A stretch of DNA of 64,000 bases from Rhodoplanes serenus (GTDB lineage: Bacteria > Pseudomonadota > Alphaproteobacteria > Rhizobiales > Xanthobacteraceae). The stretch lies in assembly GCA_009720755.1 (NCBI GenBank), contig WNKV01000002.1, forward strand, positions 405,234 through 469,233, written 5' to 3'. Of this stretch, positions 28,907-38,825 are shown piece by piece. Under the pieces are notes generated by a model. It was given only the letters and a program-made list of their open reading frames with translations, had not been told where the DNA came from and made no database searches. The position numbers and the translations under genes were made by a program. The stretch's first letter is position 1; every line of letters starts with the position of its first letter.

Positions 28907-29734
28907 ATGGCACGGCGCAAGGACGGTGGGCACGGTGGGGGGCACGGGTGGTTCGTCACCTTCGCCGACCTCATGGGGCTGCTCGTCGCCTTCTTCGTCA
29001 TGCTGTGCGCGTTCTCGACCCAGGACCAGCAGAAGCTCCAGATCGTCGCCGGCTCGATGCGCGACGCCTTCGGGGTGCAGAACAACATCCGCTACTCGGG
29101 CATCATCGAGGTGCCCGGCCTGCCGACCCGGCCGAGGCTCAAGAACGCCGCCCACATCCCGCCCGAGGAGGCGTCCGCCAATCCGACGCCCGACCAGCAC
29201 GACCGCAACCGCAGCGCGGGGGCCCGCCTGAAGCAGGACAAGGCGTTCGCGCTCGCGGCGGCCTCGCTGCGCCAGGCCCTCCAGGACATGCCGGAGCTGA
29301 CCGAGGTCTCCAAGCACATCATGATCGAGGAGACCCGGGAGGGGCTGAACGTCGAGATCGTCGACCAGGACGGCCGCTCGATGTTCCCGGAAGGGTCGCG
29401 CGAACCCTACGAGCGCACCCGCCGGTTGATCGAGAAGCTCAGCGTGCCGCTCAAGGCCACCCCGTTCCGCATCTCCATCACCGGCCATACCTCCGCCACC
29501 CGCACCCCGTTCCGCCCCGGATTCGGCCCCTGGGAGCTGTCGGCCGAGCGGGCCAATGCGGTGCGGCGAATCCTGGAGGAGGAGGGCGTGTCCACCGCCA
29601 ACTTCTTCATGGTGGCCGGCAAGGCCGATACCCAGCCGCTGTTCCCGGACGATCCCTATATTGCGGCAAACCGCCGCGTGACCATCACGCTGATGCGGGA
29701 AGAGCCTCCAATTCCTCTCGATTTTGCTCCGTGA
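28907..29734 (+). CDS. motB: Flagellar motor stator protein, MotB family
   Basis: This 275-residue protein has a single N-terminal membrane segment (FVTFADLMGLLVAFFVMLC) with the ion-binding Asp in FADL. The C-terminal OmpA-like domain (SITGHTSATR, ELSAERANAVRRIL) binds peptidoglycan. A Gly/His/Lys-rich N-terminus precedes the membrane segment. With the upstream MotA it forms an ion-driven stator. Confidence 0.94.
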   Translation: MARRKDGGHGGGHGWFVTFADLMGLLVAFFVMLCAFSTQDQQKLQIVAGSMRDAFGVQNNIRYSGIIEVPGLPTRPRLKNAAHIPPEEASANPTPDQHDRNRSAGARLKQDKAFALAAASLRQALQDMPELTEVSKHIMIEETREGLNVEIVDQDGRSMFPEGSREPYERTRRLIEKLSVPLKATPFRISITGHTSATRTPFRPGFGPWELSAERANAVRRILEEEGVSTANFFMVAGKADTQPLFPDDPYIAANRRVTITLMREEPPIPLDFAP

Positions 29735-29942
29735 CGGCATTGTCTGCGACTTGATGGTGGGGCCGGGGCCGACCATCTAGGCTCGACCGTCGGCCGATCG
29801 GCATGGCCCGTCCGACCTTGGCGGCGGTTGTGCGCGGCGTCGGGCGTGCTATTGGCGTGGCGTGCCGGCGGCAGCGGGGCGCCTTCCAGGGGCGTGCTCG
29901 GACGTTCGACGGCTCGATGGCGGGTTCGGATCGACGGCACCA

Positions 29943-31919
29943 ATGAACGAAGCGACCCGCGATACCGCGTCGGCGGACCGACACGACACCTCCGCCCACG
30001 GCAACGCCTCCGCCCACGGCGACGCCTCCGCGCGCAGCGACACGACGGCGCGCAACGGGCGCCACGGCTCCGGCTTCTGGGGCCTCACGCTCGGCAGCAT
30101 CGGCGTCGTCTATGGCGACATCGGCACCAGCCCCCTTTACGCCTTCCGCGAGGCGCTGCGAGCGGCGGTCGGCCACGGGCCGATCACGCAAGGCGCGGTG
30201 CTCGGGGTGCTGTCCCTGATCATCTGGGCGCTGATCATCGTGGTCACCGCCAAATACGTGCTGCTGCTGCTGCGGGCCGACAACCACGGCGAGGGCGGGA
30301 CGCTGTCACTCACCGCGCTCGCCTCGCGGGCGGTGGGGCGCCGCACCATGCCGATCGTCATGCTTGGTATCATCGGGGCGGCCATGTTCTACGGCGACTC
30401 GGTGATCACGCCGGCCATCTCGGTGCTGTCGGCTGTCGAGGGCCTCAAGATCGTCACCCCGGCCTTCGAGCATGCGGTGCTGCCGTTCACGGTGACCATC
30501 CTGGTCGCCCTGTTCGCGGTGCAGTCGCGCGGCACCGCCGGGGTCGCCACCTTCTTCGGTCCGGTGATGGTGGTGTGGTTCCTGGCGCTGGCCGGCCTCG
30601 GGCTCCTGCACATCGCCGACGATCCGCACGTCTTCGGTGCCATCAACCCGCTGCATGGCGCCCGCTTCGTGATCGAGCATCCGGTCACCGGCCTGGTCAC
30701 CCTCGGGCTGGTGTTTCTGGCCGTGACGGGCGGGGAGGCGCTCTATGCCGATCTCGGCCATTTCGGCCGCAAGCCGATCCAGTCGGCGTGGTTCGGCCTC
30801 GTCTTCCCGGCCTTGGTGATCAACTATTTCGGCCAGGGCGCCATGGTGCTGGCGAACCCCGACGCCATCGAGAACCCGTTCTACCGGATGGTGCCGGAGC
30901 CGCTGCTGTTCCCCATGGTGCTGCTGGCGACCGCCGCCACCGTGATCGCCAGCCAGTCGGTGATCACCGGCGCCTACTCCATCACCCGCCAGGCCATCCA
31001 GCTCGGTCTTATTCCGCGGCTCGCGATCCGCCATACCTCGGAGACGCAGTCGGGTCAGATCTATGTTCCGCGCGTGAACACCGCGCTGCTGATCGGCGTG
31101 CTGTTCCTGGTGCTGATGTTCAAGACGTCGAGCAATCTCGCCTCCGCCTACGGCATCGCGGTCACCACCACCATGGTGGTGGACGGGCTGCTCGGCTTCG
31201 TGGTGATCTGGAAGCTGTGGCGCTGGAATCCGTGGGCGGCCGCCGCCATCATCACGCCGTTCGTGGCGATCGACGGCACCTTCTTCATGGCGAACCTGCT
31301 CAAGCTGCTCGAAGGCGCCTGGGTGCCGCTGCTGTTCGGCGGTGTCATCGTGCTGCTGATCGTCACCTGGCGGCGCGGCTCGCGCGTGCTGCTGGCCAAG
31401 ACCCGCCATCTCGAGCTGCCGCTCGAGACCCTGGTGCAGACGCTCACCAAGAAGCCGCCCCACATCGTGCCGGGCACCGCGGTGTTCCTCACCGGCGATC
31501 CCGACTCGGCGCCGACCGCGCTGCTCCACAATCTTAAGCACAACAAGGTCCTGCATCAGCACAACGTGGTGCTCACCATCGAGAGCGCCGACACGCCGCG
31601 GGTGAGCGACGAGGAGCGGGTGCGAATGACCCAGCTGTCGCCGCTGTTCAGCAAGGTGGTGCTGCGCTTCGGCTTCATGGAGACGCCGAACGTGCCGAAG
31701 GCGCTGGTGATCGCCCGCAAGCAGGGCTGGCACTTCGACATCATGTCCACGTCGTTCTTCCTGTCGCGCCGCTCGCTCAAGCCGGCGGCCAAGTCGGCGA
31801 TGCCGCGATGGCAGGACAAGCTCTTCATCCATCTCGCGAAATCCGCGAGCGACGCGACCGACTTCTTCCAGATCCCGACCGGCCGCGTGGTCGAGGTCGG
31901 CACCCAGGTGACGGTCTGA
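29943..31919 (+). CDS. kup: Kup-type potassium transporter
   Basis: This 658-residue protein has about 12 membrane segments and the Kup start [22 protein letters not shown]. It imports potassium with protons. A cytoplasmic C-terminal domain of about 170 residues follows the last membrane segment. The ATG at 29943 is preferred to one 27 codons earlier. Residues 15-38 are a hydrophilic six-residue repeat (see 29985-30056) not expected in the family. Confidence 0.95.
   Translation: MNEATRDTASADRHDTSAHGNASAHGDASARSDTTARNGRHGSGFWGLTLGSIGVVYGDIGTSPLYAFREALRAAVGHGPITQGAVLGVLSLIIWALIIVVTAKYVLLLLRADNHGEGGTLSLTALASRAVGRRTMPIVMLGIIGAAMFYGDSVITPAISVLSAVEGLKIVTPAFEHAVLPFTVTILVALFAVQSRGTAGVATFFGPVMVVWFLALAGLGLLHIADDPHVFGAINPLHGARFVIEHPVTGLVTLGLVFLAVTGGEALYADLGHFGRKPIQSAWFGLVFPALVINYFGQGAMVLANPDAIENPFYRMVPEPLLFPMVLLATAATVIASQSVITGAYSITRQAIQLGLIPRLAIRHTSETQSGQIYVPRVNTALLIGVLFLVLMFKTSSNLASAYGIAVTTTMVVDGLLGFVVIWKLWRWNPWAAAAIITPFVAIDGTFFMANLLKLLEGAWVPLLFGGVIVLLIVTWRRGSRVLLAKTRHLELPLETLVQTLTKKPPHIVPGTAVFLTGDPDSAPTALLHNLKHNKVLHQHNVVLTIESADTPRVSDEERVRMTQLSPLFSKVVLRFGFMETPNVPKALVIARKQGWHFDIMSTSFFLSRRSLKPAAKSAMPRWQDKLFIHLAKSASDATDFFQIPTGRVVEVGTQVTV
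29985..30056 (+). repeat. 18-bp imperfect tandem repeat in the kup N-terminus, four units
   Basis: Units at 29985, 30003, 30021 and 30039 encode [18 protein letters not shown] and DTTARN. The repeat is in frame. Confidence 0.8.
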
Positions 31920-32128
31920 GCGGTCACTCTGCGGAGGCCGCCCTGCGGTGGGCGGCTGGAGCCGCGGTGCCGGCCGTCCGACTCGGGCGCGGGCCGTGGT
32001 CGGGCGACGATCGCATCGCTTGAAAGCGCCGGCCGGATGCCCAAATGTCTCGCCCGGGTGCGGGCCGCCATCGAGCGATTCGGTGTCGCGGGGCGGGTAT
32101 CGCGGCATTGCCGGCAGGGAGACTGACG

Positions 32129-32464
32129 ATGTTCGGACTGTTCGGCCGCAGCGAGGTGCGCAATCTCAGCGCCGAGGAGGTGGCGGCCGAGCTCGCCGCC
32201 GACCGGATCGTGCTGGTCGACGTCCGCGAGCCGAACGAGACCGCCGCCGCGCGCATCCCGGGCGCCCTGCTGATGCCGATGTCGGTGTTCGCGCCGGCCG
32301 ACATCCCCGATCCGGCCGGGCGCGAGGTGGTGTTCTCCTGTGCGTCCGGCGTCCGCTCCCGCAAGGCGGCCGAGATGGCGCAGGCCGCCGGGCTGCCCTA
32401 CCGTTCGCACCTGGCCGGCGGCATCAAGGCATGGAAGGCCGCCGGGTTGCCGACCGAGACCTGA
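32129..32464 (+). CDS. Rhodanese-like domain protein
   Basis: This 111-residue protein is one rhodanese domain. VLVDVREPNETAAARIPGA is the substrate-side motif and FSCASGVRSRKAAEM holds the catalytic Cys loop CASGVR. It should transfer sulfane sulfur to cyanide, thiols or a protein. AGGGAG precedes the ATG. Confidence 0.92.
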   Translation: MFGLFGRSEVRNLSAEEVAAELAADRIVLVDVREPNETAAARIPGALLMPMSVFAPADIPDPAGREVVFSCASGVRSRKAAEMAQAAGLPYRSHLAGGIKAWKAAGLPTET

Positions 32465-32538
32465 CCATCCTCCGGCAGCCGGTGCCGCCCAGCAGGTGGG
32501 CCGCGCCGGCGATGCGCGGAAGCCGTGAAGGAGACGAC

Positions 32539-32829
32539 ATGCGTAGCTTGCTCGTGGGGGCCGTCACGGCCATGGCGCTCGTGGTGGCGACACCGCCCGC
32601 GAAGGCCGATCCGTTCGGCATCTGGTCGCCGCCGTCGTGGGCGACCTGGTATCCGTGGTGCGCCCACCTCAACATCGGCTTCGAGCAGGTGAGCTGCGCC
32701 TATACGTCGTTTCCGCAATGCATGGCGACGGTGCGCGGGGTCGGGGGCTACTGCGCCGAGAACCTGTATCCGCCGCCGCCCCAGTACGTCCGCGCCGTCC
32801 GCAAGGCGAAGAAGAAGCGCACCCGCTGA
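32539..32829 (+). CDS. DUF3551 small secreted protein
   Basis: This 96-residue protein has a signal peptide (MRSLLVGAVTAMALVVATPPAKA) and the DUF3551 pattern YPWCAH...CAYTSFPQCMATVRGVGGYC with four cysteines. The family is abundant in Bradyrhizobium relatives and has no known function. The C-terminus is Lys/Arg-rich. AAGGAG precedes the ATG. Confidence 0.88.
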   Translation: MRSLLVGAVTAMALVVATPPAKADPFGIWSPPSWATWYPWCAHLNIGFEQVSCAYTSFPQCMATVRGVGGYCAENLYPPPPQYVRAVRKAKKKRTR

Positions 32830-32858
32830 CGGGCCGTGGCGTCCCGAGGAGATCGCTC

Positions 32859-34001
32859 ATGCGTGCTGTCACCTCTCGTGCCGTGACACGTCGTGCCGTG
32901 ACGGGCCGCCTCGTCGCCGCGGTGGTGCTCGGCGCGTCCGCGCTCGCCGTCGCGCCGATGCCGGTCGGTGCCCAGGAGCGGGTCGTCAACATCTACAACT
33001 GGTCGGACTACATCGCGCCGACCGTGCTCGACGACTTCACCCGCGAGACCGGCATCAAGGTCCGCTACGACACCTTCGACTCCAACGACACGCTGGAGAC
33101 CAAGCTGCTCGCCGGCCGCACCGGCTACGACGTGGTGGTGCCGAGCGCCTACTTCCTGGAGCGTCAGATCAAGGCCGGCGTCTTCCTGCCGCTCGACAAG
33201 TCGAAGCTGCCGAACCTGAAGAATGCCTGGCCGGAGATCGAGCGCCGCGTCGCCAGCCACGACCCCGACAACCGCTACTCGGTCAACTATCTCTGGGGCA
33301 CGGTGGGCATCGGCTACAATGTCGCCAAGGTGCGCGACGTTCTGGGGCCGGACGGCAAGATCGAGTCGTGGAAGACCGTGTTCGAGCCCGAGAGCCTGGC
33401 GCGCTTCAAGGACTGCGGCGTCCATGTGCTCGACTCGGCCGACGACATCATGCCGGCGGCGCTGCACCATCTCGGGCTGCCGCCGAGCTCGGAGGACCCC
33501 AAGGATCTCGAGCGCGCCGCCGAGCTGCTCGGCAAGATCCGGCCCTTCGTGCGCAAGTTTCACTCGTCCGAATACCTGAACGCGCTGGCGAGCGGCGAGA
33601 TCTGCCTCGTGGTCGGCTTCTCGGGCGATATCATGCAGGCCAAGAAGCGCGCCGCCGAGGCGAAGAACGGCGTCGAGATCGGCTACGCGATCCCGCTGGA
33701 AGGCGCCCAGATGTTCTTCGACAATCTCGCCATTCCCAAGGACGCCGCCCATGTCGCCGAGGCGCACGCCTTCATCGACTATCTGATGCGGCCCGAGGTG
33801 GCGGCCAAGAACACCAGCTTTTTGTCCTACGCCAACGGCAACCTGGCCAGCCAGGCCCTGATCGACAAGGCCGTGCTGGACGACCGCAGCATCTATCCCG
33901 AGCCGGCCGTGATGGCGCGGCTCTACACCAACAAGGCGCGCGACGCCAAGACGACGCGGCTGATGAACCGGCTGTGGACCCGGGTGAAGACCGGCCGGTG
34001 A
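32859..34001 (+). CDS. Polyamine ABC transporter periplasmic binding protein, PotF/PotD type
   Basis: This 380-residue protein begins with an Arg-rich signal peptide and continues VVNIYNWSDYIAPTVLDDF, the classical PotF/PotD start. DNLAIPKDA and FIDYLMRPEVAAKN are also family motifs. It should bind putrescine or spermidine. No permease or ATPase gene adjoins, so it is an orphan here. The first 16 residues are three 15-bp repeats (RAVTS, RAVTR, RAVTG). GAGGAG precedes the ATG. Confidence 0.92.
   Translation: MRAVTSRAVTRRAVTGRLVAAVVLGASALAVAPMPVGAQERVVNIYNWSDYIAPTVLDDFTRETGIKVRYDTFDSNDTLETKLLAGRTGYDVVVPSAYFLERQIKAGVFLPLDKSKLPNLKNAWPEIERRVASHDPDNRYSVNYLWGTVGIGYNVAKVRDVLGPDGKIESWKTVFEPESLARFKDCGVHVLDSADDIMPAALHHLGLPPSSEDPKDLERAAELLGKIRPFVRKFHSSEYLNALASGEICLVVGFSGDIMQAKKRAAEAKNGVEIGYAIPLEGAQMFFDNLAIPKDAAHVAEAHAFIDYLMRPEVAAKNTSFLSYANGNLASQALIDKAVLDDRSIYPEPAVMARLYTNKARDAKTTRLMNRLWTRVKTGR
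32862..32906 (+). repeat. 15-bp tandem repeat in the polyamine-binding protein signal peptide, three units
   Basis: Units at 32862, 32877 and 32892 encode RAVTS, RAVTR and RAVTG at the start of the signal peptide. Confidence 0.85.
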
Positions 34002-34151
34002 CCGACGCCCCGAACGCTGCGTGGCGCCGGCACGACCCGGCGCCGAACCGTTAAAATGTCAACGATCGGAAGAGGCCGATCTTAGCCCCTTTGGGCCAGG
34101 GTGGTGACGTCGCGTCCGCGTCGCCACGCGACGTCCATCGGGGGAACCGCC

Positions 34152-34571
34152 ATGCCGGGCCGCACGCTCGTCTCGCCGCTCCGTGTCGTCGAGATTCTGG
34201 TGATCGCCGCCGCCGTGACGGCCGTCTCGACGCCGGCGTTCAGCGCCAAGTTCCGCGTCTCGTCCGGACGCGCGGCCGCCGTGACGGCGCGCCCGGCCGT
34301 CGTCGTGACGACCGGGCCACGGACGAGCGCACCCGCAACCACGACCGCGACAGCGACCACCGCACCGTCCCGCCTGGCCTCGGCCGAGCCGCCACCGGCG
34401 CGTGCCGCCGCCAGCGAGACGGCCGCCGACCGTGCCCGCGACGACGACCCGGCGGCGCGCCGCAAGGCGTGGCTCGACTTCTGCCAGCCCAAGCTCGCGC
34501 CGCCCGATCGCTTCGGCATCGAGCGATGGACCTACGCCCACGACGGCTGCCAGTTCGGCCGCGTGCGCTGA
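34152..34571 (+). CDS. Hypothetical secreted protein with conserved-looking C-terminus
   Basis: This 139-residue protein has a signal peptide (cleavage near FSA-KF), a low-complexity Ala/Thr/Pro middle (residues 35-105) and a compact C-terminus, RRKAWLDFCQPKLAPPDRFG then YAHDGCQFGR, with two cysteines. The C-terminus looks folded, possibly by one disulfide. No family was recognised. It ends 32 bases from the convergent lpxXL gene. Confidence 0.7.
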   Translation: MPGRTLVSPLRVVEILVIAAAVTAVSTPAFSAKFRVSSGRAAAVTARPAVVVTTGPRTSAPATTTATATTAPSRLASAEPPPARAAASETAADRARDDDPAARRKAWLDFCQPKLAPPDRFGIERWTYAHDGCQFGRVR

Positions 34572-34603
34572 TCGGGAGGAGCCGGGCGAGGGGAGGCGCG
34601 ACC

Positions 34604-35542
34604 TCACCGCCAGCGGCGGTGCAGCCACAGCCATTGCTCGGGGTGATCGCGCACCCAGGTCTCGACCACATCGGTGATCGCCTGCATGGTGCGGCGGACG
34701 TCGATCCGGCCGTCGGCGTCGCGCACCGGCGGCACCGCCTCGGTGATCTCGCCGGTGAAGCGGCCGTCGGGCAGGCGGATCATCCGCACACCGTGGATCG
34801 GGCACTCGTACTCGCGCGCCAGCATGGCGATCAGCGGACTCACCCGGCAGGGGCGGCCGAAGAACGTCACCGCGACGCCCTTGTGGTCGTGTTGGTCGAC
34901 CAGCATGCCGACGTGATGGCCCTGCTCGATGCCGCGGGCGAGCCGTATCGGAGCATCGAAGCCGGAGGCGACCAGCGCCCCCATCAAGGGCTCGCGCATC
35001 TCGATCAGCACGTCGGCGACCGACGCCATGTTGGGCCGCCGGTACAGCGCCATCGAGCGCAGCCCCTCCTGGGCCGCCACCACGGCGGGCAGCTCCCAGT
35101 TGGCGAGATGGGCCGTGAAGATCACCGCCGGCCTGTCGCTCGCCCGCAGCGCCTCGAAGCGGTCGAGCTCGCGCTGGCCGTAGGTCACATAGGCGCCGTC
35201 GCCGCGGGTGCCGGTGGCGGCGATGCGATCGAGATGGATCACCTCGATGGCGACGCGGCCGAGATTGTCCCACACGCCCGCCAGAATGCGCTCGATCTCC
35301 TCCGGCGTCTTCTCCGGGAACGCCGCCCTCAGGTTGGCGCGGCCGATGCGGTGCTCGCGCAGGAGCGGCCCGAGGGTGCGCATCACGGCGGCCGCGGTGT
35401 CGCTCGCCCACCGGCGATCGAGCCGGCGCAGCAGGCCGATCAGCGGCCGCACCACATGGCCGCCGGCGCGGTCGAGGCCGCGCTTGAGCGCGTAGAGCAT
35501 GCGCCAGCGCCAGTGGCGCCAGGTCTGGGAGCGGATCGCCAT
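34604..35542 (-). CDS. lpxXL: Lipid A biosynthesis acyltransferase, LpxXL type
   Basis: This 312-residue protein is of the LpxL/HtrB family. The catalytic HX4E-type motif is HLANWE, followed by the binding regions ALYRRPNM and LVDQHDHKGVAVTFFG. It sits in the inner membrane and would move the very-long-chain acyl group from AcpXL to lipid A. It is last in the acpXL cluster, the same place as lpxXL in rhizobia. Confidence 0.92.
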   Translation of the reverse strand: MAIRSQTWRHWRWRMLYALKRGLDRAGGHVVRPLIGLLRRLDRRWASDTAAAVMRTLGPLLREHRIGRANLRAAFPEKTPEEIERILAGVWDNLGRVAIEVIHLDRIAATGTRGDGAYVTYGQRELDRFEALRASDRPAVIFTAHLANWELPAVVAAQEGLRSMALYRRPNMASVADVLIEMREPLMGALVASGFDAPIRLARGIEQGHHVGMLVDQHDHKGVAVTFFGRPCRVSPLIAMLAREYECPIHGVRMIRLPDGRFTGEITEAVPPVRDADGRIDVRRTMQAITDVVETWVRDHPEQWLWLHRRWR

Positions 35543-35553
35543 CGCGCGGGCTT

Positions 35554-36576
35554 CTAGAAGGTGACCACGACCTTGCCGAACACCTGGCGGCCGGCGAGGC
35601 GGTCGAGCCCGCGCTCGAACTCGGCGAGCGGCACCGCGGTGTCGACCACCGGCGTCAGGCCGGCCGCCATCTTGTCGAGCGACTGGGCGATGTTCTTCAT
35701 CGTGGCGCCGAACGAGCCGATGATGCGGTACTGCTGCTGAAACAGCTGCATCAGGTTCAAAGTCGTGGTCGGCCCCGAGGTGGCCCCGCAGGTGACCAGG
35801 CGGCCGCCGCGCTTGAGGCAGAGCAGCGAGCCGTTGAAGGTCTCGGCGCCGACATGCTCGAACACCACGTCGACACCCTTCTTCTGGGTCAGCTTGCGGG
35901 TGACGCCCTCGAAGCGGTCGGTCCTGTAGTTGATGACGTGGTCGGCGCCGAGCGCCTTGGCCTTCTCGGCCTTGGCGTCGTCGCCCACCGTGGTGATCAC
36001 GGTGCAGCCGATCTGCTTCGCCATCAGGATCGCGGCGGTGCCGATGCCGGAGCCGCCGGCATGCACCAGCACGGTCTCGCCGGGCTCGAGCTTGGCGTTG
36101 TCGAACAGCATGTGCTGCACGGTGGCGAAGCCGATCGGCGCGCAAGCCGCGTCGCGCAGCGCCACCCCCGCCGGCACCGGGATCACCAGCCGGGCCGGCA
36201 GGTTGATCAGGTCGCGGGCGAAGCCGTCGACATGGAAGCCCATGATGCCGCCGACGTTCTCGCACAGATTGTCGCGACCCTCGCGGCAGGCCCGGCAAGT
36301 GCCGCAGGTCAGCGCCCCGTACATGACGACCGGCTGGCCGGGCGCGAGCGCCGCGACGCCCTCGCCGATCGCCGCGATGGTGCCGGACGCCTCGACGCCG
36401 ACCACCAGCGGCAGCTTGCGCTTGGCGAAGGCCATGCCGCGGAAGCCCCAGACGTCGAGATAGTTGAGGGCGACGGCGGCGACCTGCACCTGCACCTCGC
36501 CGGGACCCGGCGGCGGCGGCGGCGCGGTGTCGATGAGGTCGAGCTGGCGGTCGCCGACCAGCGTCAGGGCACGCAT
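35554..36576 (-). CDS. Zinc-binding MDR dehydrogenase of the acpXL cluster
   Basis: This 340-residue enzyme is a medium-chain dehydrogenase/reductase. It has the structural zinc Cys set (CGTCRACREGRDNLC) and the NADP motif VLVHAGGSGIGTAA. In rhizobia a homologue (adh2XL/fabXL) occupies this place and is thought to act as an enoyl or keto reductase in 27-hydroxyoctacosanoate synthesis. It lies 11 bases before lpxXL. The precise reaction is not shown by sequence. Confidence 0.88.
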   Translation of the reverse strand: MRALTLVGDRQLDLIDTAPPPPPGPGEVQVQVAAVALNYLDVWGFRGMAFAKRKLPLVVGVEASGTIAAIGEGVAALAPGQPVVMYGALTCGTCRACREGRDNLCENVGGIMGFHVDGFARDLINLPARLVIPVPAGVALRDAACAPIGFATVQHMLFDNAKLEPGETVLVHAGGSGIGTAAILMAKQIGCTVITTVGDDAKAEKAKALGADHVINYRTDRFEGVTRKLTQKKGVDVVFEHVGAETFNGSLLCLKRGGRLVTCGATSGPTTTLNLMQLFQQQYRIIGSFGATMKNIAQSLDKMAAGLTPVVDTAVPLAEFERGLDRLAGRQVFGKVVVTF

Positions 36577-36622
36577 GGGAAGAACCTCGAAACGATGATC
36601 GCGCCGGACGGCGCGGAGACAA

Positions 36623-37393
36623 TCAGCGATGAACCCCGATGGCGGCCGAGAGGCCACCGTCGACCGGAAGCACTGCGCCGGTGACGTAGGAGGCGGCGGG
36701 CGACAGCAGGAAGGCGACGAGGCCGGCGATCTCGTCGGGCCGGGCGAAGCGGCGGGCCGGGATCTGGCTCTCCATCTGGACGCGGTACTTCTCGTAGGGC
36801 GCCAGCATGGCGGTGTCGATGAAGCCCGGGGCGACGTAGTTGACGGTGACGCCGGTGCGCGCCGTCTCGATCGCCAGCGTCCGCACATAAGCGAGGAGGG
36901 CGGCCTTGGAGGCCGCATAGGCGGCGTTGCCCTGGTTGGCCTGCAAGGCGGTGATCGAGCCGATGGCGACGATGCGGCCGTGCCGCGCCCGCATCATCGG
37001 CCGCGCCAGCGCCGAGGCGAGGCGGGTGAACGACCAGAAGTTCACCTGCATGGCGGCCTCGGCCTTGGCCTGGTCGAGCATCATCGCAAGGCTGTCGGCG
37101 CTCTGCCCGGCATTGTGGACGAAGCCCGCGAAGGCCGGCGCCGTCTCCAGCCGTGTCGCGAAAGCCGCGACGGCGTCGCGGTCCGAAAGGTCGAGGCGCT
37201 CGGCCGTGACGGTGCGGCCCGGCGCCCGGGTGGCGAGGTCGGCGATCAGCGCGTCGGCCTCGGCGGTCGCCGAGCGCACCGTGAAGGTGACGTCGAAGCC
37301 GGCATCGACCAGCGTCGTCACGATCGCGGCGCCGAGGCCGCGGCCGCCGCCGGTCACCAGGACGTGGCGGCGCGGAGCCGTGTCGGTGCTCAT
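36623..37393 (-). CDS. SDR-family 3-oxoacyl-ACP reductase (FabG-like)
   Basis: This 256-residue short-chain dehydrogenase has the cofactor motif [16 protein letters not shown] at about residue 95, catalytic Ser in IGSITALQ and YAASK (Tyr and Lys). It probably reduces 3-oxoacyl-AcpXL. It overlaps fabF1 as ATGA. The best-known rhizobial acpXL operon does not list a dedicated SDR at this place, so it may be a lineage addition. Confidence 0.9.
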   Translation of the reverse strand: MSTDTAPRRHVLVTGGGRGLGAAIVTTLVDAGFDVTFTVRSATAEADALIADLATRAPGRTVTAERLDLSDRDAVAAFATRLETAPAFAGFVHNAGQSADSLAMMLDQAKAEAAMQVNFWSFTRLASALARPMMRARHGRIVAIGSITALQANQGNAAYAASKAALLAYVRTLAIETARTGVTVNYVAPGFIDTAMLAPYEKYRVQMESQIPARRFARPDEIAGLVAFLLSPAASYVTGAVLPVDGGLSAAIGVHR

Positions 37394-38667
37394 GCGGGCT
37401 CCAGCCCCATCACCAGCGTGACGTTCTGGCCGCCGAAGCCGAACGAGTTGGAGAGCGCGTGCGTCACCTTGGCGTCGCGCGCGACGTTGGGCACCACGTC
37501 GAGCGGGATCGCCGGGTCGGGAATCTGATGGTTGATGGTCGGCGGAATGCGCTGGTGCGCGAGGGTGAGCAGCGTGAACACCGCCTCGACGGCGCCTGCG
37601 GCCGACAGCGTATGGCCCACCATCGACTTGTTGGACGAGATCGGCACCTGCGCGGCGCGCTCGCCCAGCACCGCGGTGACGCCGAGGCACTCCATCTTGT
37701 CGTTCTCGGGCGTCGAGGTGCCGTGCGCGTTGATGTAGTCGATGTCCTCGACGGCGAGGCCGGCATCGGCGATCGCCTGGCGCATGCAGCCGATGATCGG
37801 CTTGCCGTCCGGGCTGGTGCGGGTGCGGTGGAACGAGTCGGCGAGCTCGCCGCAGCCCTCGACGACGCCCAGGATGGTGGCGCCGCGCGCCTTGGCGTGC
37901 TCGTAGCTCTCCAGCACCAGGGCGCCGGCGCCCTCCGCCATCACGAAGCCGTCGCGGTTCTTGGAGAACGGCTTGGCGGCCTCCTCGGGCGGGTCGTTGG
38001 CGGTGGTCAGCGCCGACAGCAGCGAGAAGCGCACCAGGCTTTCGGTGTTGACCGAGCCGTCGGAGGCGACGCACAGCGCCGCGTCCACCTCGCCGCGGCG
38101 GATCGCCTCGACGCCGAGCTGGATGGCGCTGGCGCCCGACGCGCAGGCGGTCGACAGCGAGATCGGCAGGCCGCGGGTGCCGAAGCGGGCCGCCAGGTTG
38201 TCGGCCACCGAAGCGAACTGGAAGCGCGCGTGGTGGGCGCGGAAGCGGCCAGTGGCGGCGGCGCGCAGCATGTCGTCGTAGGTGGCGGCGCCGTTGGCGC
38301 CTGCCGCGGCGGCCAGCTCCAGGCGCTGCGGCCACTCGATCTCGACCGGCGGCACCGCCACGAACAGCGGCCCCGGGAACTGCCCCGGCGCGCCGATGCC
38401 GGCCTGGACCACCGCCTCGTCGGCGGCGAGCTCGGCCAGCCGCTCGGACAGCTCGGGGGCGCTGAACGGCTCGGCCGCCACGAAATCGACGGTGCCGGCG
38501 ATGCGGGTCTTCAGCCCGTCGGTCGGGAAGCGGGTGATGGCGCGGATGCCGGAGCGGCCGGCCACCAGCTTCGACCAGTTCTCGGTCTTGCCGGCGCCGA
38601 GCGAGGTCACGACCCCCATGCCGGTGACCACCACGACGGGACGGCCGGCCTTGTCGCGCACTGCCAT
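37390..38667 (-). CDS. Beta-ketoacyl-ACP synthase II-like, catalytic (FabF1)
   Basis: This 425-residue condensing enzyme has the full triad: Cys in STACASG, His in [11 protein letters not shown] and His in [10 protein letters not shown]. It should extend acyl chains on AcpXL. AAGGAG precedes the ATG at 38667. A 158-base gap separates it from fabF2, the largest within the cluster. Confidence 0.94.
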   Translation of the reverse strand: MAVRDKAGRPVVVVTGMGVVTSLGAGKTENWSKLVAGRSGIRAITRFPTDGLKTRIAGTVDFVAAEPFSAPELSERLAELAADEAVVQAGIGAPGQFPGPLFVAVPPVEIEWPQRLELAAAAGANGAATYDDMLRAAATGRFRAHHARFQFASVADNLAARFGTRGLPISLSTACASGASAIQLGVEAIRRGEVDAALCVASDGSVNTESLVRFSLLSALTTANDPPEEAAKPFSKNRDGFVMAEGAGALVLESYEHAKARGATILGVVEGCGELADSFHRTRTSPDGKPIIGCMRQAIADAGLAVEDIDYINAHGTSTPENDKMECLGVTAVLGERAAQVPISSNKSMVGHTLSAAGAVEAVFTLLTLAHQRIPPTINHQIPDPAIPLDVVPNVARDAKVTHALSNSFGFGGQNVTLVMGLEPA

Positions 38668-38825
38668 GTCGGGACTCCTTCTCGGACCTTCACTCCGGCG
38701 CCGCGGACGGGTCGCGACGGGGAGATTGCCGACGGTCTTGACGTCTCCTCGCCGGCGTCGTTGCCGCGCCGCCTGCTCTCGTCCCACGGGCGGGAAGAAC
38801 CCGCGAGAAAGGAGAGGGAGCAGAC

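Noticed and set aside
30306..32108. A 600-codon minus-strand frame opposite kup
   Set aside because: His/Gln/Arg-rich mirror of a clear transporter gene.
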